The notes beneath the pieces are model-generated. The model saw only the letters and a list, made by a program, of their open reading frames with translations. It searched no databases and was not told the origin of the DNA. A stretch of DNA of 64,000 nt. It comes from Anabaena sp. WA102 (GTDB lineage Bacteria; Cyanobacteriota; Cyanobacteriia; Cyanobacteriales; Nostocaceae). The DNA is taken from NCBI RefSeq assembly GCF_001277295.1, contig NZ_CP011456.1, positions 806,001-870,000 on the forward strand, written 5' to 3'. Positions 17,110 through 25,594 of this stretch are shown here, one piece after another. How positions within the stretch are numbered: the stretch's first letter is position 1; every line of letters begins with the position of its first letter. The position numbers and the translations under genes were made by a program.

Positions 17110-18741
17110 CTACTTTTTAATTGTTTTGTAAATCAGGTTTTGGGTGGGATCAAGATTGACATTGGCTACGCCTTTTTGAGCAAATACAAAGTCTTTATTT
17201 TGCCATAAGGGGATGTAGGGAACATCAGTTAATACTTGGGTTTGAATGTCGGCAAATATTTTCTTCCGAGTTTCAGGATTTTGTTCTTTGCGTTGTTGAT
17301 CTATGAGTTTATTCATAGCTTCACTATAATAGAACGACCCCTGAGTTTGACTACCGCCGGTTTCGCAACCTTTAGCAACTGAACCTTTTTCACAGGCTAA
17401 AAATGGCTGTACGTAGTTATCTGGATCTAAAAAGTCTGGATACCAATTAGTTAAGGTACTGGGATATAACCCTTTGGAAATTTCTTTATAGAAAGTTGCA
17501 CCTTCTACGGTTTTAACTTCAAATTGCAAAATACCATCCATTTTAGTATCAGCTAGGGATTTTAAGGTTTGGGCGACTAAACTGCGCGTCATTGAACTTG
17601 CAGGATACCAAATTTGCACTTTTGCTGGATTTTCTTTGGAGAAACCAGCAGCGACTAAGGATTTTTTGGCTTCTTCAAATTTACCATCACCATATTTATC
17701 TTGAAACAATGGTTGGGAAACGTTGAAGGTGGTGGGAATCATGCTATAAAGAGGATCAGCCTGTGATAATAATACCCGATCATTTAATAATTTACGATCA
17801 ATTAATGATGCGATCGCTTGTCTCACCTCTACTTTATCTAAAGGTTTTTGATTGCGATTTAAAGTCATATAAGTAACTACACTACCTTGAGCAGATATAG
17901 CTTGCCAATCTCCCTTTTTCGCACTGGCTTCTAAACTCTGAATTTGATCTGGTTGTAAGGATAGATAGGCGACATCTATCGCCCCAGTTTTAAAGGCGTT
18001 AAATAAGTTAACTGGACTGGTTTGAATTTGGACATTGACACCTTTGTTTTCGGGTTTTGTTCCCCAATATTTATCAAATACATCAAACTTTAAGGAATCA
18101 GTTCCATATTTGGCTAATTTGTAAGCACCAGTGCCAACAAAAATATTCGGTTTAAATTTTCCCGCCCCAATTTCATAGGATTTTGGCGAAACTGCACAGA
18201 CTCCAGAAAATGCTAACAACGAAGGAAAAGCTGCAAAGGGTTTTTTCAGTTTAATTGTTAATTCATACTCTCCTGTGGCTTTAACTGAAGCTACGGTATC
18301 AGAAAGCAGGAAAGAAGGTTTACCTTTGTTTTCGATAAAGCGTTGCAGGCTAAACTCCATTGCTTTGGCATTGAAGGGAGTATCATCATGAAATAGGACT
18401 CCTTGGCGAATAGGAATAGTATAAGTTAAACCATCTGCACTCACTTTTGGTAATGCTGTTGCCAATTGTGGTTTAATTTCTGTACTACCTGGTTCGTAAG
18501 TGTACAGGCGATCGCTCATATTAAATACTAAACTCAAAGATCCCAATTCATACGCATCAGCAGGATCAAGAGTTCTTGGCTTTTCCGTTGTCCCTACGGT
18601 AATCCGACCATCACCCGCAGTAGTATTTACAGCACTAGACTGTGGTGTATTTGTTTGCTGTTTAGGAGTACAACTAACAACCAATAATAGACAAAGACAG
18701 AACAAGGATAGCAATTTTGTCATCCTACCCCATTGTTTCAT
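17110..18741 (-). CDS. Peptide/nickel ABC transporter substrate-binding lipoprotein
   Basis: A family 5 extracytoplasmic solute-binding protein of about 543 residues. From the ATG at 18741 the start is MKQWGRMTKLLSLFCLCLLL, then VVSCTPK, a lipobox with the lipidated Cys. The signature GTTEKPRTLDPADAYE and the long periplasmic domain fit oligopeptide, nickel or opine binding; the ligand is unknown. An upstream TTG start is possible but would extend the signal peptide unusually. Likely co-transcribed with the DppB-like permease. Confidence 0.88.
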   Translation of the reverse strand: MKQWGRMTKLLSLFCLCLLLVVSCTPKQQTNTPQSSAVNTTAGDGRITVGTTEKPRTLDPADAYELGSLSLVFNMSDRLYTYEPGSTEIKPQLATALPKVSADGLTYTIPIRQGVLFHDDTPFNAKAMEFSLQRFIENKGKPSFLLSDTVASVKATGEYELTIKLKKPFAAFPSLLAFSGVCAVSPKSYEIGAGKFKPNIFVGTGAYKLAKYGTDSLKFDVFDKYWGTKPENKGVNVQIQTSPVNLFNAFKTGAIDVAYLSLQPDQIQSLEASAKKGDWQAISAQGSVVTYMTLNRNQKPLDKVEVRQAIASLIDRKLLNDRVLLSQADPLYSMIPTTFNVSQPLFQDKYGDGKFEEAKKSLVAAGFSKENPAKVQIWYPASSMTRSLVAQTLKSLADTKMDGILQFEVKTVEGATFYKEISKGLYPSTLTNWYPDFLDPDNYVQPFLACEKGSVAKGCETGGSQTQGSFYYSEAMNKLIDQQRKEQNPETRKKIFADIQTQVLTDVPYIPLWQNKDFVFAQKGVANVNLDPTQNLIYKTIKK

Positions 18742-18966
18742 TAGCAAGGAACACCAAGTGATCATTATTAAAATTTTTTCAATCAACGGTCAGTTATTAT
18801 AGCAGGGAACAGGGAATATTGATCTTTTTCCCATAACTTAATTACATAACTCATAATATACTCAAATTTTTTAATAAGTTATGTATTTGAATTTGGTAAT
18901 TTTCCTAAATCAAGATGGATTATTCTATTATTAGAAAAAACCCTGATCAAAACATTTAAAAAAATT

Positions 18967-19542
18967 ATGGTTTTAACAGCTTCCACAATGTTGCCTCTAG
19001 GCACGAAAGCACCAGATTTTCATCTACCAGAAGTAGTATCTAGAAAAATAATTTCTCTTGATAATTTTGCCGATAAAAAACCATTATTAATCATGTTTAT
19101 TTGTCGTCACTGCCCATTTGTTAAGCATATTCAACAAGAATTAGCCAGATTAGATCAAGATTACAGCAACAGTGATTTAGGGATTATTGCCATTAGTGCT
19201 AATGATGCTCAAAATTATCCTAATGATGCCCCAGAATCATTAAAAGAAATGTGTATAGAATTGGGTTTTGATTTTACCTTCTGTTACGACGAAACTCAAG
19301 CAACAGCACAAGCTTATACGGCAGCTTGTACACCAGATTTCTTTTTATTTGATGGCGACAGAAAACTCGTTTATCGCGGACAATTAGATGATAGTCGTCC
19401 TAGTAATAATCAACCCGTAACAGGTAAAGACTTAAGATCAGCTATTACCGCAGTTTTAAATAATCAACCTGTGACAAGTGAACAAAAACCTAGTATTGGT
19501 TGCAATATCAAATGGAAAGTAGGTAATGAACCTAATTATTAG
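18967..19542 (+). CDS. Thioredoxin-family redoxin
   Basis: A 191-residue AhpC/TSA-redoxin-like cytosolic protein (no signal peptide). APDFHLPEVVSRK and LLIMFICRHCPFVKHIQQEL place the redox motif as C-R-H-C near residues 47-50; TPDFFLFDGDRKLVYRGQLD is the typical C-terminal core strand region with the cis-Pro loop (ACTPD). Probably a disulfide reductase or peroxide-handling protein; partner unknown. Confidence 0.85.
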   Translation: MVLTASTMLPLGTKAPDFHLPEVVSRKIISLDNFADKKPLLIMFICRHCPFVKHIQQELARLDQDYSNSDLGIIAISANDAQNYPNDAPESLKEMCIELGFDFTFCYDETQATAQAYTAACTPDFFLFDGDRKLVYRGQLDDSRPSNNQPVTGKDLRSAITAVLNNQPVTSEQKPSIGCNIKWKVGNEPNY

Positions 19543-19722
19543 TCATTGGTAATTGGTAATTGGTAAGTAGGTTGGCGTTGAAAATTGTCGTTATGGCAAG
19601 GCAAAAGGCAAGAGGCAAGAGGCAAGAGTGAAGAGGGTTTAGGCGATTTTACATTTCTTTACACAGTTTGGTTTTATTGTGTTCACCTACTTAATTGGTA
19701 ATTGGTAATTGGTAATTGGTAA
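19543..19722. repeat. Heptamer array split by a miniature element
   Basis: GGTAATT units occur on both sides of the family A element at 19566-19691. Removing the element and one TA rejoins the array without a break. Confidence 0.85.
19566..19691 (+). mobile_element. TA-flanked miniature element, family A copy 3
   Basis: 126 bp from AGTAGGTTGGC to TTCACCTACT, TA on both sides, inserted inside a heptamer array. Confidence 0.88.
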
Positions 19723-19736
19723 AACTCTTACCTGCC

Positions 19737-19858
19737 CCCTCCCCTACCTCCCCTACCTCCCCTACCTCCCCTACCTCCCCTACCTCCCCTACCTCCCCTA
19801 CCTCCTGTCACCTGTCACCTGTCACCTGTCACCTGTCACCTGTCACCTGTCACCTATT
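19737..19858. repeat. Nonamer (CCCTACCTC) and heptamer (CACCTGT) arrays
   Basis: About seven pyrimidine-rich 9-base units followed by about eight CACCTGT units. The array ends next to the stop codon of the minus-strand gene at 19863. Confidence 0.9.
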
Positions 19859-19862
19859 CCCT

Positions 19863-20375
19863 TCAATGCTGAATTTCCAAATTGAGAATATAACGCCCTA
19901 ATTGGATTTTTCCTGTCCATAATTCGTATTCTAAACGGAGATTCTCTGGAAAAGGATGCCCGCTAAGAGTAAAACTTTTGGTAAAATTACGCAAACGGAT
20001 AGGTTGATGGGGTTGTAATGATTCATTTGGCAACCAGAAACGACTAATGCCATAAACACCTAATTCCCAAAAGTGGCGGTAACTGACTTGTGCATTACCT
20101 TGCATTGTCATAATTAACCGCCGAGATGAAATTTCCAGCCATAAAATTCTGGGACTGCTGGGAGGAGAAAAATTGTTTTTAGTTGGGTAAATTGTATCTT
20201 CTGGATTTAAATAACTGCCTACTTCACAACTAATAAGAGGTGGTGCAGTTAATAGTAAATGAAATTTATCTGTATCCTTTTGGATTAAAGTTCCAGCAGT
20301 GTCAACCACAGACCAAATCGGTAAGTCCGTGGAAATCATTGATAAACATACGGGTTTGCGGTGGTGAGTTAGCAT
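19863..20375 (-). CDS. Conserved hypothetical protein
   Basis: I do not recognise the family. From MLTHHRKPVCLSM (ATG at 20375) it has 170 residues; an in-frame ATG at 20495 would add 40 residues that look non-coding. It is mostly predicted beta strand (DKFHLLLTAPPLISCEVGS, RILWLEISSRRLIMTMQGN, GKIQLGRYILNLEIQ) with many aromatic residues and no signal peptide or membrane helix. It is divergent from aroA. Coding status is supported by long uninterrupted strand-alternating sequence; start uncertain. Confidence 0.6.
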   Translation of the reverse strand: MLTHHRKPVCLSMISTDLPIWSVVDTAGTLIQKDTDKFHLLLTAPPLISCEVGSYLNPEDTIYPTKNNFSPPSSPRILWLEISSRRLIMTMQGNAQVSYRHFWELGVYGISRFWLPNESLQPHQPIRLRNFTKSFTLSGHPFPENLRLEYELWTGKIQLGRYILNLEIQH

Positions 20376-20714
20376 GAGAGTGTGAGGGGTTACAAATAAA
20401 GAATAAAAGTTGAGCGATTTTCTAAATTGCCAGTTTTGCCTGTTATTTAACGTTACGGCTGACGTTTTTGGTGAAAGCAACAAAACACAAGACATTTAAG
20501 CAAGATATCTAATAAATAGTAAAACCTGCTTCATCGTTAGCAAATATTTTGATTTGTTAATCTAAACCATTCAATATGGTATTACCTGTTACCTGCTATC
20601 TACCAGAAGAAGGATTATAGTTACCAAAAAGCGGTAGGATACTAAATTGGAAGTGAATAGTGATAAACAAGTCGCTGTTTAGCTTTTATTCTATTCAAAA
20701 GTCATTGTATCCTA

Positions 20715-22064
20715 ATGTCAGCTATTGTTATTAATTTAGAAACTCAAGCAAACTCTTCTGATCACTTAATTATTCAGCGCCCTGCGGCTGGATTGTCTTT
20801 GCAGGGACGTATCCGAGTTCCTGGTGATAAGTCTATTTCCCATCGCGCTTTGATGTTGGGGGCGATCGCTGAAGGTGAAACTCAAATTCAAGGATTGCTG
20901 TTAGGTGAAGACCCCCGTAGCACTGCTGCCTGTTTTCGGGCGCTAGGGGCGGAAATTTCGGAACTAAATACAGAATTGGTGAAAGTTAAAGGCATCGGTT
21001 TAGGCAATTTTCAAGAGCCTGTAGATGTCTTAGATGCTGGTAATTCTGGAACAACGATGCGGTTGATGTTGGGGTTGTTAGCATCCCATCCAGGGCGATT
21101 TTTCACGGTGACAGGTGATAGTTCTTTGCGATCGCGTCCCATGTCCCGTGTTGTCAAACCGCTGCAACAAATGGGGGCGCAAATTTGGGGACGTAAGGGT
21201 AATACCTTAGCACCTCTAGCCATTCAAGGACAAGCCCTGCAACCCATTCATTATCATTCTCCCATTGCTTCGGCTCAAGTTAAATCCTGTATCCTCCTGG
21301 CGGGTTTAAACACCGAAGGACAAACCACCGTCACCGAACCTGCTTTATCACGGGATCACAGTGAACGAATGTTAAGGGCTTATGGAGCAGAATTAAGTAT
21401 AGATCCAGACACAAATAGCGTCACAATTACGGGTGGGTCGAAACTCTACGGACAAACTGTAATTGTCCCTGGTGATATCAGTTCAGCGGCTTTTTGGTTA
21501 GTGGCTGGGGCGATCGTTCCTGGTTCAGATTTGGTAGTGGAAAATGTCGGTGTCAATCCTACCCGTACTGGCATTTTAGAAGCTTTGGCACTGATGGGGG
21601 CAGATATTCAACTAGAGAACCAGCGGGAAGTAGCGGGAGAACCTGTGGCTGATATCCGCGTCCGTTCGGGTGGTTTAAAAAGCTGTACGATTGCTGGTGA
21701 TATCATTCCCAGATTAATTGATGAAATTCCTATTTTGGCAGTTGCAGCGGCTTTTGCTGAGGGGACAACAATTATAAGAGATGCGGAGGAGTTAAGGGTC
21801 AAAGAGAGCGATCGCATTACCGTGATGGCACAACAACTCAATAAAATGGGGGCAAAAATCAGCGAACTACCCGACGGGATGGAAATCACCGGTGGTACTC
21901 CCCTAGTTGGTGCAGAAGTAGATAGCCATACAGATCATCGCATTGCCATGAGTTTAGCGATCGCAGCCCTCAACGCCATTGGTACAACCACCATTCACCG
22001 CGCTGAAGCTGCTGCTATTTCTTATCCCAACTTCACAAACACACTACGGGAAATTTGTCAATGA
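20715..22064 (+). CDS. aroA: 3-phosphoshikimate 1-carboxyvinyltransferase (EPSP synthase)
   Basis: Sixth step of the shikimate pathway: joins PEP to shikimate-3-phosphate. The 449-residue two-domain protein has GDKSISHRALMLGAIAEG (active-site Lys), GNSGTTMRLMLG, and RVKESDRI near the C-terminal domain, all intact, so this copy is functional. A 190-bp piece matching bases 21804-21993 is repeated at 27301-27490, marking the two sides of an accessory region. Confidence 0.96.
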   Translation: MSAIVINLETQANSSDHLIIQRPAAGLSLQGRIRVPGDKSISHRALMLGAIAEGETQIQGLLLGEDPRSTAACFRALGAEISELNTELVKVKGIGLGNFQEPVDVLDAGNSGTTMRLMLGLLASHPGRFFTVTGDSSLRSRPMSRVVKPLQQMGAQIWGRKGNTLAPLAIQGQALQPIHYHSPIASAQVKSCILLAGLNTEGQTTVTEPALSRDHSERMLRAYGAELSIDPDTNSVTITGGSKLYGQTVIVPGDISSAAFWLVAGAIVPGSDLVVENVGVNPTRTGILEALALMGADIQLENQREVAGEPVADIRVRSGGLKSCTIAGDIIPRLIDEIPILAVAAAFAEGTTIIRDAEELRVKESDRITVMAQQLNKMGAKISELPDGMEITGGTPLVGAEVDSHTDHRIAMSLAIAALNAIGTTTIHRAEAAAISYPNFTNTLREICQ

Positions 22065-22202
22065 TTTTTAGGGACAGGTGATAGGGAAAAGGTACAGGGA
22101 TTTTGATTAAATTTTGCTCAGGTAAGTACGTTAATCATCGTTTAATTAAAATTTGATACAATTGTTAGGTTTCGTTCTGTAAAATCTTTTTTGCATATAG
22201 AT

Positions 22203-22544
22203 ATGATGGAGGCAACCCCTAAAGAAATTAGGATTTATACAACTTTAGAAGGAACTACTCCTTTCTTAGAATGGCGAGATTCCTTGAAAGATGCTAGAGC
22301 TAGAGCTAAAATTAGAGCAAGATTAGACCGAGTAGAAGAGGGAAATTTAGGAGATTGTAAGTTTGTTGGTGAAGGAGTATATGAACTGCGTATTGATTAT
22401 GGTCCTGGTTATCGAATTTATTTTGGAGAAGAAAGTGATGTGATCATTTTATTGCTATGGGGTGGCGATAAAAGCAGACAAAATAAAGATATTCGTCAAG
22501 CTCAAGATTATTGGCAAGATTACAGGAGTCAAGACAATGCCTAA
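22203..22544 (+). CDS. RelE/ParE-family toxin (HigB-like)
   Basis: A 113-residue basic protein from the ATG at 22203. Residues EIRIYTTLEGTTPFLEWRDSL and GVYELRIDYGPGYRIYFGEE, followed by LLLWGGDKSRQNKDI, are the HigB/Gp49-like RNase fold signature. Such toxins cleave mRNA at the ribosome. The next gene overlaps its stop by 8 bases and resembles the matching antitoxin. Toxin-first order is usual for higBA-type pairs. Confidence 0.85.
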   Translation: MMEATPKEIRIYTTLEGTTPFLEWRDSLKDARARAKIRARLDRVEEGNLGDCKFVGEGVYELRIDYGPGYRIYFGEESDVIILLLWGGDKSRQNKDIRQAQDYWQDYRSQDNA

Positions 22545-22827
22545 AAGTATTAGTTATCATACTGAATTAATTGAATCTTTAAAAGATACTTCTGAAGCAG
22601 CAGTTTATCTTGAAGTTGTGCTAGAAGAAGGTGATCCAATGATGATTAAAAAAGCCTTTTTTAATGTAATTGAAGCAAGAGGCGGGGTAAATTTATTGTC
22701 TAAAGATGTTCAAAAAACTCTCATGAAATTTGCAGAAAAACTTCAAGAAACAGGTGAAATTGAATTTAATCTTTTACGAATATTGCTAGAGTCTTTAGGA
22801 TTAAAAGTAGGTTTAATGGTAATATGA
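22537..22827 (+). CDS. HigA-like HTH antitoxin
   Basis: A 96-residue protein from the ATG at 22537 with an AGGAG site 14 bases upstream inside the toxin gene. It matches the COG3636 prophage-type antitoxins: YHTELIESLKDTSEAAVYLE at the start, EEGDPMMIKKAFFNVIEARGG, then a degenerate helix-turn-helix ending LLRILLESLGLKVGL. Would neutralise the preceding toxin and repress the operon. Confidence 0.8.
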   Translation: MPKSISYHTELIESLKDTSEAAVYLEVVLEEGDPMMIKKAFFNVIEARGGVNLLSKDVQKTLMKFAEKLQETGEIEFNLLRILLESLGLKVGLMVI

Positions 22828-22867
22828 ATTTTATAAAATTTTATGAGAATATTTGTATCACATAAAA

Positions 22868-23089
22868 TCATTTCGTTTCTTGTCTCCATGCTTCTTGACG
22901 AATGGAATCAGTAGTAATATTTCTATTTTCCCAGATTCCTGCCAAGGAAAAAAAATCTTTCTCATCATCAGATATATTTGTGTTATCCTCTATTACTTCT
23001 ACAGAGTTAACGAAATCTAAAGCAGAAATAAGTTTTAATAGCATTTGTGCTTTTTCTTTATCAGCAATTTGAATGATTAGTTGTTGCAT
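22868..23089 (-). CDS. Orphan antitoxin-like protein
   Basis: A 73-residue acidic protein from MQQLIIQIADKEKAQMLLKL. The C-terminal FFSLAGIWENRNITTDSIRQ is the tail seen on small cyanobacterial antitoxins that partner PIN-domain toxins. No toxin gene follows: 22828-22867 is only spacer and an opposite gene. It may be a left-over of a broken module or act on a toxin elsewhere. Confidence 0.62.
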   Translation of the reverse strand: MQQLIIQIADKEKAQMLLKLISALDFVNSVEVIEDNTNISDDEKDFFSLAGIWENRNITTDSIRQEAWRQETK

Positions 23090-23143
23090 ATTTGTTTGTT
23101 GGTATAATAATACTATTACAATTGTACAACTATTTTTGTTTAG

Positions 23144-23239
23144 TTTACTGGAAATTATCAATCTGATATTTTAACTATTATTACTTTATATGATCCTGAT
23201 CAAACAGAATGGATTGATTATTCCCAAAGGAGGTTATGA
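23144..23239 (+). pseudogene. C-terminal remnant of a DUF4258-type toxin
   Basis: An open stretch with no start codon reads GNYQSDILTIITLYDPDQTE followed by WIDYSQRRL and a stop at 23237-23239. This is the usual C-terminus of DUF4258 proteins that sit in front of a YgiT/MqsA zinc-finger antitoxin. The stop overlaps the ATG of the next gene, as in an intact pair. A stop codon lies in frame just upstream (23141-23143), so the N-terminal two thirds are gone. Confidence 0.7.
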
Positions 23240-23472
23240 TGGAAAGTTGTCATATTTGTGGTTCAGATAAATTTACTGAAGAATTAGTTAATGAAACTTT
23301 TGAAATCGAAGGTAAACTAATTTTAGTGGAGGGTATTCCAGCTAAGGTTTGTTATCGTTGTGGAGAAACAACCTTTAGTAGTGAAACTGCTGAAAATATT
23401 CGTTTAATGTTGAATAGTAATCAAAAATCTCAGAGAAAAATTGAGATTGATGTTTTTGCTTTTTCTGCTTAA
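23236..23472 (+). CDS. YgiT-type zinc finger antitoxin (MqsA-like)
   Basis: A 78-residue protein with two CxxC knuckles, CHICG (residues 5-9) and CYRCG (about 39-43), the zinc-binding half of MqsA-like antitoxins. A GGAGG site overlaps the end of the toxin remnant in front. The DNA-binding HTH half of MqsA is absent, as usual in DUF4258 partners. With its toxin destroyed, it is an orphan. Confidence 0.8.
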   Translation: MMESCHICGSDKFTEELVNETFEIEGKLILVEGIPAKVCYRCGETTFSSETAENIRLMLNSNQKSQRKIEIDVFAFSA

Positions 23473-23565
23473 CTGATAACTTGAGTGAGTCAGGTTGTCA
23501 GGTTTAGAAATGTTGGGTTTCGTTACCTCAACCCAACCTACAACTAATAACTATGATTTCAATCT

Positions 23566-24443
23566 TTATGGTTTGTAATCATAAAACATTCCATTATCTG
23601 CTACTCGATATATACCAGCTTGTCCATTAGCATTCTCAATTCTTACTAAACTATCTCCTACATTTGTAAATGAGCGATGATTTTTACCCCAGCCGTTATA
23701 TTCATATAAGAATGACATATCTCCATTTTCAGCTATGTGGTAAATTCCAGCATGACCTGAAGGGTCATATAGTATAACCATATCCGGTCTTATTGCATGA
23801 ATAATCGTCCAGTTAGGACTCCAATGGTTATATTGCCGAATGATTTGTCCCTGAGCAGTTACAATGAAACCCGTACCTTTTGAGCGATCAAAAATAAGAC
23901 GATATCCATTTCTGATGTTTACAACTATATCTGGTGTTATAGTTGGTTGAGAAGCTCTTGCTTTAGCTTGACTCTCATTGTACGCCTTAAGCTGTTACGC
24001 AGCTAAATTTAATATTTTGCAGCCTAGAGTCCTTGTAGTAAGGCTTTTAGGCAAAAAAAGCAAATGCGTAACAGCTTACCACCATATTTCATAACAGATG
24101 TGTAGTAAGCATCAGCCCTTCCATTACAAGCTATTTTTAGAGGTTTTCCGACCCAAGTATTATGGTCTTTTGCACATATACCTAACATTCTGTTATGAAA
24201 AGCCTTATCGCATTCTTGCTGTGATTTACCTAAAGTATCATAACAAGCATCATGCTCATTACAAGCCACTCTAAACTGACGAGAACCAACGGGTGAGAAT
24301 ATTCGAAGTAAATAAGTACTTGTACCACTACCACAACCAGAAGTTTGAGCTTGAACTTGTTTCGGGTTGGATAAATCCACCATTTGAGAAACAGCTAAAG
24401 TTGCGGTGAAAACCAACGTAGTCAAAAACTTTGATAATTTCAT
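23566..24443 (-). pseudogene. Phospholipase A2-like secreted protein, split by an 87-bp element
   Basis: The 5' part (24443 down to 24079) encodes a signal peptide (MKLSKFLTTLVFTATLAVSQ) and CNEHDACYDTLGKSQQECDK, with Cys61-x-x-His64-Asp65-x-Cys67-Tyr68 matching the catalytic helix of bacterial and secretory phospholipases A2. An element at 23990-24076 then adds 17 foreign residues and a stop. Removing it plus one TA (89 bases) restores one frame of 262 codons, reading KYGGKAYNESQAKARA across the join. The rest has repeats DMVILYDPSGHAGIYHIAEN and DSLVRIENANGQAGIYRVAD, a beta-propeller or lectin-like domain. The truncated product may still fold as a small PLA2 domain. Confidence 0.85.
23990..24076. 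mobile_element. 87-bp miniature element, TA target duplication
   Basis: Perfect 12-bp inverted ends AGCTGTTACGCA/TGCGTAACAGCT with TA on both sides (23988-23989, 24077-24078). No other copy seen in the window. It interrupts the phospholipase A2-like gene. Confidence 0.85.
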
Positions 24444-24556
24444 ATTTTTAGACTTATTTTTGCTGATTTCGTATTTTCTTTCAAAATTTAAGTAAATAAA
24501 AGCCTATAAAAGACTATGTTTTTGTAATAAAATATTAACTAATGTATTAAAATAGC

Positions 24557-24586
24557 TTACAATGATGCGTAACAATACGCTATAAT
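24557..24586 (+). promoter_or_regulatory. Likely promoter of the NB-ARC gene
   Basis: A perfect TATAAT at 24581 with a weak upstream hexamer TTACAA 18 bases before it, 30 bases upstream of the start codon. The GCGTAACA and ATACGC sequence between the boxes is partly palindromic. Confidence 0.4.
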
Positions 24587-25594
24587 TGCTGAAAGCCTCA
24601 TCATAATTGGATGTTATGAATGTTACTGAAATTTTACAATTTGCAGATCAATTAATCATAAATAAGACAGGAAAACGTTTAGATGATCTGCAAAAAACTG
24701 TCATTACAGGAGTTTATGAAGGAAAAACTTATGAGACAATTGCGGAAGAGTGTAATCGTAGTGAAAGTCGCGTTAGAAGTGTTGGACGTAAACTATGGCA
24801 AATTTTATCAGAATCTTTAGGAGAAGATGTTAATAAGCATAATTTTTGTTGGACTATAGAAAGAGTTATAAATAATTCTCAGTTTTATAATTTTGGTAAT
24901 AATCAGATAAATTATTGTCATAATGACAATAATGAATCTTCTAAAAATACAAAACAAGGTATTAAGAATAAACTCTATTATGATTTAACTATTGCTCCCA
25001 AAATTAATCGTTTTTGTGATCGCACTTCCGAAATTGATACTTTATCTAAGTGGATATTAAATCAAAATACTCATTTAATCTCAATCTTAGGATTATCCGG
25101 TATTGGTAAAACCACACTCGTTAAAAGATTTATAGACTTACATCAACAAAAGTTTGATGCTATAGTTTGGAGAAGTTTAAAATTTCCTCAATCTCTAGAT
25201 TTATTACTTGATGATTTACTAAAACATCACAAATTAGACTCATTACCAACAATAAATGATAAATTAAAACAATTATTTGATATTCTCACAAATAAAAAAT
25301 GTTTAATTATCCTTGATGATTTACAAAATATATTTATTCCTAGTCAATTCGCGGGAAAATATCAACCAGAATATCAAGATTATCAAACCCTATTCAAAAT
25401 GATTACAGAAACCCAACATCAAAGTAGCGTCATATTAATTAGTCAAGAACAATGTCCAGAAATGGAATGTTTAGATGAAGAATTATATCCTATTAAATCT
25501 TTAGAATTATCAGGTTTAGATAATCCAGAAATCCTCAAAAATACCGGATTAAAAAATAAGGATAGTTGGTTAAAATTAATCAAATTATACTTAA

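Noticed and set aside
22462..22536. Upstream extension of the HigA-like antitoxin
   Set aside because: The extension overlaps the toxin gene deeply and lacks family similarity; the ATG at 22537 has a proper ribosome-binding site.
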